Source: Nitrospirota bacterium
GTDB taxonomy: Bacteria > Nitrospirota > UBA9217
NCBI GenBank assembly: GCA_035516965.1
Contig: DATIZR010000065.1
Span: 1 to 61,352, forward strand
Direction of reading: 5' to 3'
Length of the DNA stretch: 61,352 nt
A program made the position numbers and the translations under genes. The notes below the pieces were generated by a model. That model did no database searches and was not told where the DNA came from. It worked only from the letters and a program-made list of their open reading frames with translations. Of the stretch, positions 27,797 to 39,206 are shown one piece after another; position 1 is the first letter of the stretch; each line of letters starts with the position of its first letter.

Positions 27797-28606
27797 TCAT
27801 GCTCTCAGCATCCACATCACCATGACCGCCGCGGCCAGCGCCAGGCGATATCCGACGAAGAGATTCAGCGAATGCCGGTTGAGGTAGGCGAGCAGGAATT
27901 TGATGCTCAGGTACCCCACCAGGGCCGAACTGGCAACGCCCAGGCCGAAGGGAAGCAGTTCGCCCGGCGCGAGGTGGAGTTTCCTGAGCTTCAGGAGCGC
28001 CGCGCCGGCAATGACCGGCGTGGACAGCAGGAAGGAGAACCGTGCAGCGCTCTCGCGCGTGTACCCCGTCACGAGGCCGCCGACGATCGTGCTGCCTGAG
28101 CGTGAGACTCCAGGAACGAGGGCAAGGGCCTGGGCGCAGCCGATGATGATGGCGTGCCCCAGCTTCATCCGGTCGATGGTCGCGGCCTTGCGCGAGAACC
28201 GATCAACGGACCAAATCACGATGCTGAAGATGCCGAGCGCCGCGGCGATCAGCGGGGGATTCCGGAAGTTTTCCTCGATGACATGCTCGTACTTGAGCCC
28301 CAGGATGCCCGCCGGCACCGTGGCAAGCACGATGTACCAGACGAGTCTCCCCTCCCCGGTCTTCCAGGCGCCGTCGCCCAGGCCGGCGAGCAGTTTCCTG
28401 ATCAGGTCGACCCAGTCCTTCCAGAAAAAGGCCAGGATCGCGACGAGCGTGCCCGCGTGCAGCGCCACGTCAAAGGTCAGACTGTCCACGAGGGTGCCCT
28501 GCCACCCGAAGATCCAGGGGAGCAGGATCAGGTGCGCAGAAGAGCTGATCGGCAGGAATTCCGCAACCCCCTGCACAATGCCCAGTATGATCGCCTCAAG
28601 AACCAT
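27797..28606 (-). CDS. uppP: Undecaprenyl-diphosphatase UppP (BacA)
   Basis: The 269-residue membrane protein carries both UppP signatures: VQGVAEFLPISSSAHL (about 11-26) and PGVSRSGSTIVGG in the second half, with about eight helices. It recycles the lipid carrier for peptidoglycan and O-antigen synthesis by dephosphorylating undecaprenyl diphosphate. I start at the ATG at 28606, because family members begin close to this point; a TTG nine codons upstream is also in frame. ftsK follows 22 bp downstream. Confidence 0.95.
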   Translation of the reverse strand: MVLEAIILGIVQGVAEFLPISSSAHLILLPWIFGWQGTLVDSLTFDVALHAGTLVAILAFFWKDWVDLIRKLLAGLGDGAWKTGEGRLVWYIVLATVPAGILGLKYEHVIEENFRNPPLIAAALGIFSIVIWSVDRFSRKAATIDRMKLGHAIIIGCAQALALVPGVSRSGSTIVGGLVTGYTRESAARFSFLLSTPVIAGAALLKLRKLHLAPGELLPFGLGVASSALVGYLSIKFLLAYLNRHSLNLFVGYRLALAAAVMVMWMLRA

Positions 28607-28987
28607 CAGTACACCCGCTTCGTTCCCTTTCAAAAGTGATCACCCATTATTTCACAACGGCATGATGATTTCAACATGAATGTTGCCGCGGCAGGCGAAT
28701 TGAACGCTCTTTTGAATGAATTGACCGGTGCGAATGGCCGTCCTCTGAAGTGCTCGCGATTGGATTTTTTCAAGAATGAAGGGGGGATTTTACCGCGAAG
28801 GCGAAAGAACACTTTTTTTGACACTGATGGGCACTGATAACGTATGAAAAAACCTCGAGGGATGGGACAGTTGGCTCTTCATTTTTTTAGGCCCGCTTTT
28901 TCAGCGTTCATCCGCGTTTGTCAGTGTCGAGTATTGTTGGGGTCGCCGGTCTTTCTCTGCGTCCTCTGCGCACTGCAGGATCGACCA
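28607..28987. other. Intergenic region with degraded dispersed repeat
   Basis: No gene is supported in this 381-bp stretch. It contains phrases of a common environmental intergenic repeat: TTTTACCGCGAAGGCGAA near 28792, TGACACTGATGGGCACTGAT near 28820, GCGTTCATCCGCGTTTGTCA near 28905, and TCTCTGCGTCCTCTGCGC near 28954. Related fragments are at 37630-37660, 51450-51485 and 51605-51640. Confidence 0.5.
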
Positions 28988-30013
28988 TCAGACCCGCACC
29001 ACGATCTTTCCGAAGAATTGCCTGCTCAGCAGCTTCTCGTACGCCTTCTTCGCATCGGAAAATTCGAACACGGAATCGATCACCGTCCTGATCTTGTGGG
29101 GCATCAGTTTCAAAGAATGGTGCATGGCAGCCTTCGGCCCCACATACACGCCGTGGATGGTAATGTTCTTGCCGAACACATAGCGCAGGCTGATCGGCAC
29201 CTCGTCCCCGCCGGTCGCGCCGAAGGTGACGAGCCTGCCCCCGCGCCTCAGGCAGGACAGGGATTTGTTGAAGGTCGCCCCGCCCACGTGGTCGACGGCG
29301 ATGTCAGCCAGCGCGCCCATCGTGATGCGCTTCACCGACTCGGCAAAATCCTCCCTGCGGTGGTTGATGACGAAATCGGCGCCAAGGTCCTTCGCTTTCG
29401 CGATCTTCCAGTCGTCGCCGACCGTGGCGATGATTGTGGCGTTAAAGAGCTTCGCAACCTGGATGAGCGCGCTGCCCGCCCCGCTCCCGGCCGCATGGAC
29501 CAGCACCGTGTCTCCCTGCTGGATGCCTGCTCGAAGCACCAGGGAGTTCCAGGCGGTCGTGTACGTGACGCCCACACCCGCAGCCTCCTCGAAGGTCAGG
29601 CCTTCGGGCTTCTTGAAGATGTTCGCTGCGGGGACCCTGGCATACTCCGCTGATACCCCCTGGGTCAGTACGCCCAGGACCGAAAAGCCGGCGCATTCGT
29701 TGTCGCGGCCGCTCAGGCAGCGTTCGCAGCGGCCGCAGGATAGCCCGGGGAAGAGGATTACTTCGTCTCCGGCTTTCAGATGATCGACCGCCGTTCCCGC
29801 CCGCTCTATGATGCCCGAAGCGTCGGATCCGAAGATATGCGGCAACGGCACCGAAACGGGATACTTCCCTCCCATCACCCAGACATCAAGGTGGTTCAGC
29901 GAGAAGGCCTTGACCTTGACCAGGACCTCGTTTTCAGCAATCTCGGGAATCGGGAATTCGCCGACCTTGATTCCCTGGAAACCTTTCAGTTCATCGTAAT
30001 AGAGTGCTTTCAT
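28988..30013 (-). CDS. Zinc-type alcohol dehydrogenase-like oxidoreductase (MDR family)
   Basis: The 341-residue product is a medium-chain dehydrogenase/reductase: N-terminal GroES-like domain with VKVKAFSLNHLDVWVMGGKY, a structural-zinc loop with C-x2-C-x2-C (CGRCERC, plus a fourth Cys in NECAG), and a Rossmann domain with VHAAGSGAGSALIQVAK. The catalytic-zinc histidine region is modified (NHLD), as in quinone-oxidoreductase relatives. Substrate cannot be predicted. The ATG at 30013 has GGGGGG upstream and matches family starts; a longer upstream frame is rejected. It is divergent from the haem-chemoreceptor gene. Confidence 0.9.
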   Translation of the reverse strand: MKALYYDELKGFQGIKVGEFPIPEIAENEVLVKVKAFSLNHLDVWVMGGKYPVSVPLPHIFGSDASGIIERAGTAVDHLKAGDEVILFPGLSCGRCERCLSGRDNECAGFSVLGVLTQGVSAEYARVPAANIFKKPEGLTFEEAAGVGVTYTTAWNSLVLRAGIQQGDTVLVHAAGSGAGSALIQVAKLFNATIIATVGDDWKIAKAKDLGADFVINHRREDFAESVKRITMGALADIAVDHVGGATFNKSLSCLRRGGRLVTFGATGGDEVPISLRYVFGKNITIHGVYVGPKAAMHHSLKLMPHKIRTVIDSVFEFSDAKKAYEKLLSRQFFGKIVVRV

Positions 30014-30136
30014 GGCCCCCCATGCAGTTAAGTATAGCCGCTTCCAGATCGTGCTGTCAATGAAAGGAGAGTACGCGTAAGCCCACATCGGCCGCTCCTG
30101 CCCGTGAGCTCAAACGCGAACAGCTTAATATTAAAG

Positions 30137-30163
30137 TAAAGTTTTCCAATAAAAAACCGATAT
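30137..30163 (+). promoter_or_regulatory. FliA (sigma-28)-type promoter of the haem chemoreceptor
   Basis: TAAAGTTT (30137-30144, perfect), an 11-bp spacer and ACCGATAT (30156-30163, six of eight matches to GCCGATAA). This fits the classical flagellar sigma factor consensus and lies 40 bp upstream of the GTG start. It places this receptor in a flagellar late regulon. Confidence 0.65.
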
Positions 30164-30202
30164 AGTATTAAGCCGGCAACCATGCCGCCGATGGAGTGTT
30201 TC

Positions 30203-31825
30203 GTGAGACTAATTGAAAGAATAAAAAATATTACTATCAAATGGAAACTGATGCTGCCTGTCGTGATTCTCATGGCGGGGGTAGGGCTTGCCAACAGCAC
30301 CTGGGTAGGGCTCAAGGTCCATGATCTGTCCATGGAGCAGAGCAGGCGCGACCTGACCAATCTGTCGGAGACCGTGTTCGGCGTGATGACGGATTACATG
30401 ATCACGGGCATGATGAAGGACCACAAGAAGCCCTTTCTGGAACATATGAACAAGATGCTCCCGGTCCGGATGGTCTGGGGGGAAATCCTGAACAGGCAGT
30501 ACGGCCGGAAGCCGGCAGAAGATTACCCGCGGGACGATTCGGAAAAAGAGGTTTTCAAAACAGGGAAGCCGACATTCACCATCGATCTGATCAATGGGGA
30601 AGAATACCTGAGGGGCGTGTTTCCGTACATCAATGTCACCAATTACATGGGATCGAACTGCATTCCCTGCCATAGTGATGGAGCCAGGGAAGGAGATGTC
30701 CTCGGCGCTCTCAGCATCAGCACCTCCATGAAAACGACCCGGGAGTCCGTGGCGAAGACCCGCACCATTATTGCGCTCATAACCATGCTTCTCTCCCTCG
30801 CCGGCATCGGCATTCTGCTCTTCGCCGTGAACACCGCGCTCATCTCGCCTCTTGCGAAGGTCATTCACATCGTTGAGGGTGCATCGCGAAAGGACTTCCA
30901 GGGGCGGCTCAATGTCGTGTTCGACGACGACATCGGCCAGCTGTCCACGTCCATCAACCAGATGGCGGAGGGTCTGGGGTCGGCCATCCGCGGTGTTGCG
31001 AACGTTACCGGAGACCTGTCGAAGAATGCGACGCTTCTCAAGGATGCTGTGGACGAAACACTGCGGGGGACCGGCCAGCAGGCGCAGCAGGCTGCTCAGA
31101 TCGCGACCGCGGCCGAGGAGATGTCCCAGACCGCGCAGGGCATCTCGAAGAACAGCACGACGGCCTCGCTGTCGGCACGGGATGCCATGGAAGTCGCCAA
31201 CCGGGGCAAGGATGTGGTGAGGCAATCCATGGACAAGATCACCGCCGCCGGAGAGTCCACCCGCGAGCTGGCCGCGATGATCGAGAAGATGAACGCGCGG
31301 GTGCTCGAGATCGGCAGCATCCTTTCCGTCATCAGCGAGATCGCCGATCAGACGAATCTGCTCGCCCTGAACGCGGCCATTGAAGCGGCTCGCGCCGGAG
31401 AGCAGGGCCGCGGGTTCGCCGTAGTGGCCGACGAGGTGCGGAAGCTTGCAGCAAAGACCATGCACGCCACTGGCGAGATCGCAATCAAGATCAAGGCTGT
31501 GCAGGAGGATTCCGAGAAGACCGAGCAGTCGATGAAGAGCGCCCTGGGCCACGTGACCGACGGCGTCAGCTTCATGTCCACCGCTGGCGAATCCCTGGGT
31601 AGCATCGTGGCCTCGGTGCAGAAGACCGCCGACGAGATCACCCAGATCGCGACCTCCGTCGAGGAGCAGTCGGCTACGTCGGAAGAGGTCGCGAAGAACA
31701 TCGAGGACATCTCGCTCATCGCGGTAAAGACCCAGGCTTCGACGGAAAACCTGAAGGCTATATTCGAGGAGTTAAAGAGCCTGTCTCAGCAGCTGAAGAC
31801 CACGGTGGACGAGTTCAAGGTGTAA
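30203..31825 (+). CDS. Chemoreceptor with periplasmic c-type haem site
   Basis: The GTG at 30203 with GGAG six bases upstream is the likely start (540 residues). TM1 (about 14-34) and TM2 (about 190-212) bound a periplasmic sensor of the DUF3365/Tll0287-like type with one CXXCH (CIPCH, 153-157) after [14 protein letters not shown]; this predicts covalent haem c. HAMP follows, then a signalling domain whose tip has the canonical [15 protein letters not shown] sequence (near 386). It probably senses redox potential or a diatomic gas, as haem chemoreceptors of Geobacter are proposed to do. Its FliA-type promoter and classical tip separate it from the two receptors in the che cluster. Confidence 0.9.
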   Translation: MRLIERIKNITIKWKLMLPVVILMAGVGLANSTWVGLKVHDLSMEQSRRDLTNLSETVFGVMTDYMITGMMKDHKKPFLEHMNKMLPVRMVWGEILNRQYGRKPAEDYPRDDSEKEVFKTGKPTFTIDLINGEEYLRGVFPYINVTNYMGSNCIPCHSDGAREGDVLGALSISTSMKTTRESVAKTRTIIALITMLLSLAGIGILLFAVNTALISPLAKVIHIVEGASRKDFQGRLNVVFDDDIGQLSTSINQMAEGLGSAIRGVANVTGDLSKNATLLKDAVDETLRGTGQQAQQAAQIATAAEEMSQTAQGISKNSTTASLSARDAMEVANRGKDVVRQSMDKITAAGESTRELAAMIEKMNARVLEIGSILSVISEIADQTNLLALNAAIEAARAGEQGRGFAVVADEVRKLAAKTMHATGEIAIKIKAVQEDSEKTEQSMKSALGHVTDGVSFMSTAGESLGSIVASVQKTADEITQIATSVEEQSATSEEVAKNIEDISLIAVKTQASTENLKAIFEELKSLSQQLKTTVDEFKV

Positions 31826-32189
31826 ACATCCCCCGCGTCACCCGTAATCCTCAGCCTCACCGCCTGCGCCGTCGCGCCATCTCCCTGCGCATCCCCGCAC
31901 CGCAGTTCCTCGCCTGTCTGGTGCAGCCTCTTCCCCTTCGCTGCAGGACGCATCTCCAGCACTATTCAGCCGGCATGCCCCACTCGCTCGAGTTCCCGCT
32001 CAAGAGTGCGCACCGGCTATGGCCGGCATCGGGACTGCGGACCTTTTTGTCACCTGTTCCCCGGGTTGATCGCCGGGTCAATGGCCCGGGTGGTAGCCCT
32101 TCCCGGCCCGATCTCACTGCCAGTTGCGATGACCTTTGCCGGATTGCGCAACGTCTCGTTTCCCGAGAGGGAAAAAGATTCTCATGCCA
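31826..32189. other. Intergenic region without recognisable gene
   Basis: The 364 bp between the convergent receptor and glgP genes are GC-rich. No frame here resembles a protein and I see no clear terminator. A short GGGTCAATGGCCCGGG palindrome-like phrase near 32084 has a near match (GGATCAATGGCCCGGG) near 47057. Confidence 0.4.
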
Positions 32190-34670
<2,481 letters not shown>

Positions 34671-34772
34671 GGCGCCTCCGGTACGGGGTACGTGCCTGTT
34701 TTTTTATTGTACCTGAAAAAGACCAAACCGACCGTTCTTTTCCTTAGAAATAGGGGGCTTCGGGAGCAGGGC

Positions 34773-35366
34773 TTATCGCGAACGGAGTGCCTTGCGGAAC
34801 ACCTCGAGCGGCTGCGCGCCGACAACTGACTTTTTCTCGTCGATGAAAAAGGCCGGCACCCCGGTCACGCCAAGGCGGGTAGCCTCATCATGTGCCTTCT
34901 GGAGCGTCCGCAGATAGGTCCCGTCTTGAACCGCGTTCTTCATGGCTTCCGGATCAACGCCGGTATCGGCTGCGACGCGCATGAGGACGTCGACGTTCCC
35001 GATGTCGAGACCCTGCGAGAAGTAGGCGGAGAAGAGCGCCTCGTGGAACGGCTGGAACCTGCCCTTGTCGCGAGCAAACTCGGCCGCCATGAGGGCCTTG
35101 CGTGAATTGGACAGGAGAGGGCGGTCCGCAAAGGTGATGCCGAAGGGGGCGCCCATCTGGCGCAGGTGCTTCATCATGCGTTCGATGTCCTCCCGGCGGA
35201 ACCGTGCGGTCATGGGCGTTCCTTCCTGCGGCGTCTCGGGATGGATCTCGACGCCCAGCCACTCGACGGAGAGCTCGAACTCCTGTCTCAGCTTGTCGAC
35301 GAGGCCCTCGCCGATGTAGCAGAAGGGTCAGATGTAGTCGGAAAATATCCTGACGTTGATCGTCAT
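34773..35366 (-). CDS. DsbA/FrnE-family oxidoreductase, probable selenoprotein (Sec13)
   Basis: The frame from the ATG at 35366 to 34773 is open except for one TGA (35328-35330, codon 13) that falls exactly on the first cysteine of the active-site C-P-F-C: FSDYI-TGA-PFCYIG. Reading TGA as selenocysteine gives a 197-residue FrnE-like thioredoxin-fold protein with the helical insertion and a cis-proline loop TGVPAFFID near residue 165. A hairpin directly after the TGA could be the bacterial SECIS. No signal peptide is seen, so it is a cytoplasmic thiol/selenol oxidoreductase. A sequencing error or nonsense mutation is the alternative. Automated pipelines would start at 35213 and lose the active site. 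Confidence 0.82.
35296..35314 (-). promoter_or_regulatory. Candidate bacterial SECIS hairpin
   Basis: Starting 13 nt after the TGA, an 8-bp stem TCGGCGAG / CTCGTCGA (one G-U pair) closes a GGC loop 21 nt downstream of the codon. The distance and a G at the loop start fit the general bacterial SECIS rules; the three-base loop is short. Confidence 0.5.
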
Positions 35367-35447
35367 GGGGCGTCCCGTTCTTTACGTTATTCTCTCGGCT
35401 CTTTCAATGATATCACAAGGGATGGCGTTGCAGTGAAACTTGGGGTT

Positions 35448-36059
35448 CTACACTTCTTTCATTTCATTCCCGCCTTTTTCAACATAGGCAATTCGATCGC
35501 TTTGCAACTCATAAGCGCGCTCGATCAAGGCACCCGGGTCAACGTCGTCAAACAGGTCGGGTTGAAGCCTTAAGTGCGCGATCAGGCGCTTCTCAAGGTC
35601 GGCCTGTGCCTCCGTGGTCTCGTAATCGATGATGTGTTCAATAGCGATGCCCGCGCAGCGCAGGTTTCTGCATATCAATATCGACCGATGGCAGGCCATC
35701 GGGTCCTTTTCCGCGCACATAAGGGCAAGGACACGGTTTTGTTGCATGCAAAGCCTGATGCGCTCCAGGCCTTTCTGAAACACGGCCGAGGCGGCGATCT
35801 TCCGATGAACCGCCTTCCCGCTGACGTAACACGGGCGGTCTTTCGGCCTTGCTCCCACCTCTTCGCCAAGGAACACATACTCGATGTCGTGGGCCTGTAA
35901 TGCTTTCTTGAGCGGCTCGCGATTGAACTGGGGATGCCGTCTGCTGTACGGTGTTGAACGCACATCACACAGCGCGGTTATTGTGTGCTGCTTGAGGAGG
36001 GCGACCAGATCATCGATTGAGCGGTCCGAATGGCCGATGGTGAAGAGTGTGGTTGTCAC
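35448..36059 (-). CDS. DUF488 family protein
   Basis: The 203-residue product shows the DUF488 hallmarks: LFTIGHSDRSIDDLVALL at the start, DVRSTPYSRRHPQFN near residue 33 and a late Cys-His motif ALMCAEKDPMACHRSIL near residue 113. The family is widespread and of uncertain function; the conserved Cys/His residues suggest metal or nucleic-acid binding. It is about 80 bp upstream of the selenoprotein-like gene on the same strand, possibly co-transcribed with it. Confidence 0.9.
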   Translation of the reverse strand: MTTTLFTIGHSDRSIDDLVALLKQHTITALCDVRSTPYSRRHPQFNREPLKKALQAHDIEYVFLGEEVGARPKDRPCYVSGKAVHRKIAASAVFQKGLERIRLCMQQNRVLALMCAEKDPMACHRSILICRNLRCAGIAIEHIIDYETTEAQADLEKRLIAHLRLQPDLFDDVDPGALIERAYELQSDRIAYVEKGGNEMKEV

Positions 36060-36263
36060 TTATTGATTTGCCCGCGCGGGTTCATGATGAAGTATTCTTA
36101 CTTTCCCAATTCGAGTTATCGGTCTTTCCGGAAGGACTGTCTCCGCGTCTCCACGTTCCCATGTCGGTCCTTGCACCGAGGCCGGGCGGGAACGCGCCCC
36201 GCGGCGGCTTGTGCCGTTTTAATGATACCAAGCGACCGTGCGGGATGTGACTCCGTGTGATCC

Positions 36264-37571
36264 TCACGCCTGCCTGCCATAGCCGATCGCCTTTTTCAGC
36301 GGTGTGAGCAGCGCAAAGAACGCCAGGCCCGCCGCAAAGGACAGGACGAACATCAGCAGGAAGAAATTCTCCCTGGGCATTTTCTCCCAGAACGTCCCGA
36401 GATATCCCGACAAATAGTTGCCGAAAAAGCTCGAGAGGAACCAGACGCCCATCATCATGGAAACGATCCGGGCGGGGGCGATCCTGGTCACCAGCGAGAG
36501 GCCGATCGGGGAAAGATAGACTTCGCCGAGCGTGAGCACGAAGGTGCAGGCGGTGAGCCACCAGAGGCTCGCCCGGGGAGTGACGGCCAGTTCCCGGGCC
36601 GGCGGTATCAGGATCAGGAAGGCCGCGGCAAGCAGGATGCAGCCGATCCCCATCTTGGCGATGCTCGACGGTTCTTTTCCTCGGCGGTCCTGCCAGCCCC
36701 AGAACAGATTCAGCAGAGGAACGAAAATGAAGATCATGAGCGGATTGAACGATTGGAACCATGAGGCCGGCATCTCCCAGCCGAAGATCATCCGGTCCGT
36801 ATTAGCGTCGGCCCAGAGCGCCATCGTGTTGCCCTGCTGCTCGTACACGCTCCAAAAGACAATGGAGAGGGCCATCATGACGAAGATCGCGCCGATCTTC
36901 AGCCAGTCCTCGCGCGTCATCGGTTCTGGAGACTTCCGCTGCCCGGAGTCCCTTTTCAGCATGATCAGATCGGGGGCAAGGTGCTTCTGGCCCGAGAGAT
37001 ATACGAGAAGCCCGATCACCATGCCGACGCCCGCTGCTGCAAAGCCCCAGTGATACCCCACCTTCTCGCCGAGGGTCCCGCAGACGAGGGGGGAAAAGAA
37101 CGCGCCGAGATTGATGCCCATATAGAATATGCTGAACGCGCGGTCGCGGCGATGGTCGTGGGCAGGGTAAAGCGCCCCGACCTGCGTCGAGATATTCGGC
37201 TTGAAGGCGCCGTTTCCGAGGATCAGGAAGATCAGCGCCGGGAAGAACAGGCTCTCAACGGCCATCAGGAAATGTCCGACGGCCATGAGCACCCCTCCCA
37301 GGACCACCGTTCGTCGCTGCCCCAGGAGCCGGTCCGCAAGCATGCCGCCGAAGAGCGGTGTGAAGTAGACGAACCCGGTATAGAGACCGTAGATCTGGGA
37401 CGACCGTTCCTGCGTGAATTGCAGGTGCTTGATCATGTAGTATACCAGCAGAGACCGCATCCCGTAGTAGGAGAACCGCTCCCACATCTCGGTAAAAAAG
37501 AGAACATACAATCCAGCAGGGTGTCTCTGGCCCTTGGTCCCGTTCACGGATATGGTTATCGCGTCGCGCAT
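36264..37571 (-). CDS. POT/PTR2-family proton-coupled peptide transporter
   Basis: The 435-residue membrane protein has the POT signature EMWERFSYYGMR (about 28-39), which binds protons and peptide, and the second motif FYMGINLGAFFSPLVCG near residue 148. Twelve or so hydrophobic helices are visible. It imports di- or tripeptides driven by the proton gradient. The N-terminus is preceded by a short soluble stretch. It is slightly shorter than the usual 480-500 residues but retains both signature regions and the C-terminal helices. Confidence 0.93.
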   Translation of the reverse strand: MRDAITISVNGTKGQRHPAGLYVLFFTEMWERFSYYGMRSLLVYYMIKHLQFTQERSSQIYGLYTGFVYFTPLFGGMLADRLLGQRRTVVLGGVLMAVGHFLMAVESLFFPALIFLILGNGAFKPNISTQVGALYPAHDHRRDRAFSIFYMGINLGAFFSPLVCGTLGEKVGYHWGFAAAGVGMVIGLLVYLSGQKHLAPDLIMLKRDSGQRKSPEPMTREDWLKIGAIFVMMALSIVFWSVYEQQGNTMALWADANTDRMIFGWEMPASWFQSFNPLMIFIFVPLLNLFWGWQDRRGKEPSSIAKMGIGCILLAAAFLILIPPARELAVTPRASLWWLTACTFVLTLGEVYLSPIGLSLVTRIAPARIVSMMMGVWFLSSFFGNYLSGYLGTFWEKMPRENFFLLMFVLSFAAGLAFFALLTPLKKAIGYGRQA

Positions 37572-37930
37572 CTGTCGCTCCGAGAAATCAACCAGATAAG
37601 AACAAAAACCTTATCAAGAGGGAAAGAGAGTTTACCGCGAAGCAGCTAAGGACGCAAAGGAATTCTTTAATGGACTGGTCGGGATGGGCTCGATGCCGAG
37701 ATCGGCGGTCGGGCTACGGTACAACCTTCGTTATAGATACTCCTTGGGCAGCTCCTTCTTGTGCCATTTCTCCCCTTTTTTGTGCGGATTTCTTGTCGTT
37801 CTTTCCTGTTTTCCGGAACGAGTGATATACTTTATTGTAAGTAAGAATATTTTTCCCAAACGAGCATGAAGGTGCAGAGCTCTCGCCTTTTTGAGAGCAG
37901 TGGCAGTGACGGAAGAAAGGAGGAATGATC

Positions 37931-38470
37931 ATGAAAGAGGAACTAACGAATAGGAAAGGTTCGATCCTGATACCGGTTCTGACAGGCGGCGCTCTAGGGG
38001 CCGGGATAGCGCTCTTGCTGGCGCCGAAATCGGGAAGCGAGACCAGGAAAGATTTGAAGCGGATCGGCAACCGGCTCTCACAGGCTGTTGATATAGGCAA
38101 GGACCTCTACGGAGAGAGCAGAGAGTTTGTGAGCAAAGCCGTTGAAGCCGGCAAGAAGGCCTATGTGGAGGAAAAGCCCTTGGAGCCCTTGAGCAGCGAG
38201 GGGCGCTCATTCCTCGTGCCGATCCTGGCGAGCAGTATCATCGGGGCAGGCATTGGGGCAGGCATTGCGCTTCTGCTGGCGCCGAAATCGGGAAGCGAGA
38301 CCAGGGAGGACCTGAAGCGGTTCGCATCGCGCACACGGGAGAAGGTTGTTTCCGCCTATGACAAGGGCAAAGATCTCTACGAGACAGGCAAAGGAGCGAT
38401 AACCGAGGCGGTGGAAGCTGGCAAGAAAGTGTACGTCGAAGGGAAGGAGAGGCTTGAGCATGCAGCGTAG
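37931..38470 (+). CDS. YtxH-like protein with two tandem domains
   Basis: The ATG at 37931 has GGAGG seven bases upstream and is preferred to the ATG two codons earlier. The 179-residue protein contains two copies of a YtxH unit: GALGAGIALLLAPKSGSETRKDLKR (about 20-45) and GIGAGIALLLAPKSGSETREDL (about 108-130), each with a glycine-rich hydrophobic helix followed by a long amphipathic helix ending in EAGKKAYVE / EAGKKVYVE. YtxH proteins are usually single-domain and linked to general stress responses; this is an internal duplication. Function is otherwise unknown. Confidence 0.82.
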   Translation: MKEELTNRKGSILIPVLTGGALGAGIALLLAPKSGSETRKDLKRIGNRLSQAVDIGKDLYGESREFVSKAVEAGKKAYVEEKPLEPLSSEGRSFLVPILASSIIGAGIGAGIALLLAPKSGSETREDLKRFASRTREKVVSAYDKGKDLYETGKGAITEAVEAGKKVYVEGKERLEHAA

Positions 38471-38555
38471 CAGCAGGCGACTCCGGGAGATTGCACCAGG
38501 GGGTGAGGCCTCTGCTCCCGTTCAACAATCGGTGTTCAACCGGCTTTTCAGTAGC

Positions 38556-38592
38556 GAGGCACCGGGGCCATAGGTTCCGGTGCCTCTTGTTG
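38556..38592 (+). terminator. Possible terminator after the YtxH gene
   Basis: A perfect 10-bp stem (GAGGCACCGG / CCGGTGCCTC) with an 11-nt loop is followed by TTGTTGT, about 85 bp after the stop codon. The T-run is weak. Confidence 0.5.
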
Positions 38593-38946
38593 TCTCCCCG
38601 AGGGGCGCAGCGTTTTCAGGGATCAGCATCTCACCGGCTTCAAGCTTCTCGCTCTCTCCATAACAATTTAGGCAAAGCAACGTTAAAACAGCGCCCGTAA
38701 TATTCTCCGATCTCACGGAACTGCTTCAGCGCCAGTTTGACCATCGGTCCTTATAATGAAAGACCTGAAAATCAGACCTGATAATCATAGAAAGGACACC
38801 TCCGGGCATACCTATGATGCCCGACATCCCGTCCGATTTTCCCTCCCTTGCTCACGGCTACCTTCTTTCGCCGGGTACCTTCCCCGCTCCTTCACCGGGA
38901 GGGTTGAAAACCAAGTTGAAAACCAAAACGCGACCAATATTTATTG

Positions 38947-38975
38947 TTGACATCTCATCGGGCTTACGATATGCT
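38947..38975 (+). promoter_or_regulatory. Sigma-70 promoter upstream of the 14-haem cytochrome
   Basis: Consensus TTGACA (38947-38952), a 17-bp spacer and TATGCT (38970-38975). The region around it is AT-rich compared with the flanks. Confidence 0.65.
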
Positions 38976-39206
38976 TTTTGAACCTGCCACTGCAATACGT
39001 GCTTTTTTTATCCTGAAAACATCTAGAGATTATCCTTCCGCGGATACGTTCACGCATGATGTGCCGAAACGAACGGGTCCGAACGGTTTCGCCGGAGCTG
39101 CAGACGTTGCTCCGGGCTGCTTCACTCACAAATATACCATCGACGACCGGGCCGCTGCCTTGTTATTCCCCTGTCCCGGCCGCCGGAACAACGAAAGGCG
39201 CCGACC

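Larger units (their letters stand above)
38471..39206. other. Long intergenic region and leader of the CX4CH cytochrome
   Basis: The 736-bp stretch contains a hairpin downstream of the YtxH gene (38556-38592), a direct repeat GTTGAAAACCAA twice near 38903-38926, and a promoter at 38947-38975. The predicted transcript has an unusually long leader of about 225 nt before the cytochrome ATG. I looked for a GEMM cyclic-di-GMP riboswitch in it and did not find a convincing match. No small gene is supported. Confidence 0.5.

Noticed and set aside
35213-35366. Reading the DsbA-like gene as starting at 35213
   Set aside because: That start removes the thioredoxin active site, whereas the upstream frame matches the family on both sides of the TGA.
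38982-39206. GEMM cyclic-di-GMP riboswitch in the cytochrome leader
   Set aside because: I could not find the conserved core or the tetraloop-receptor elements.
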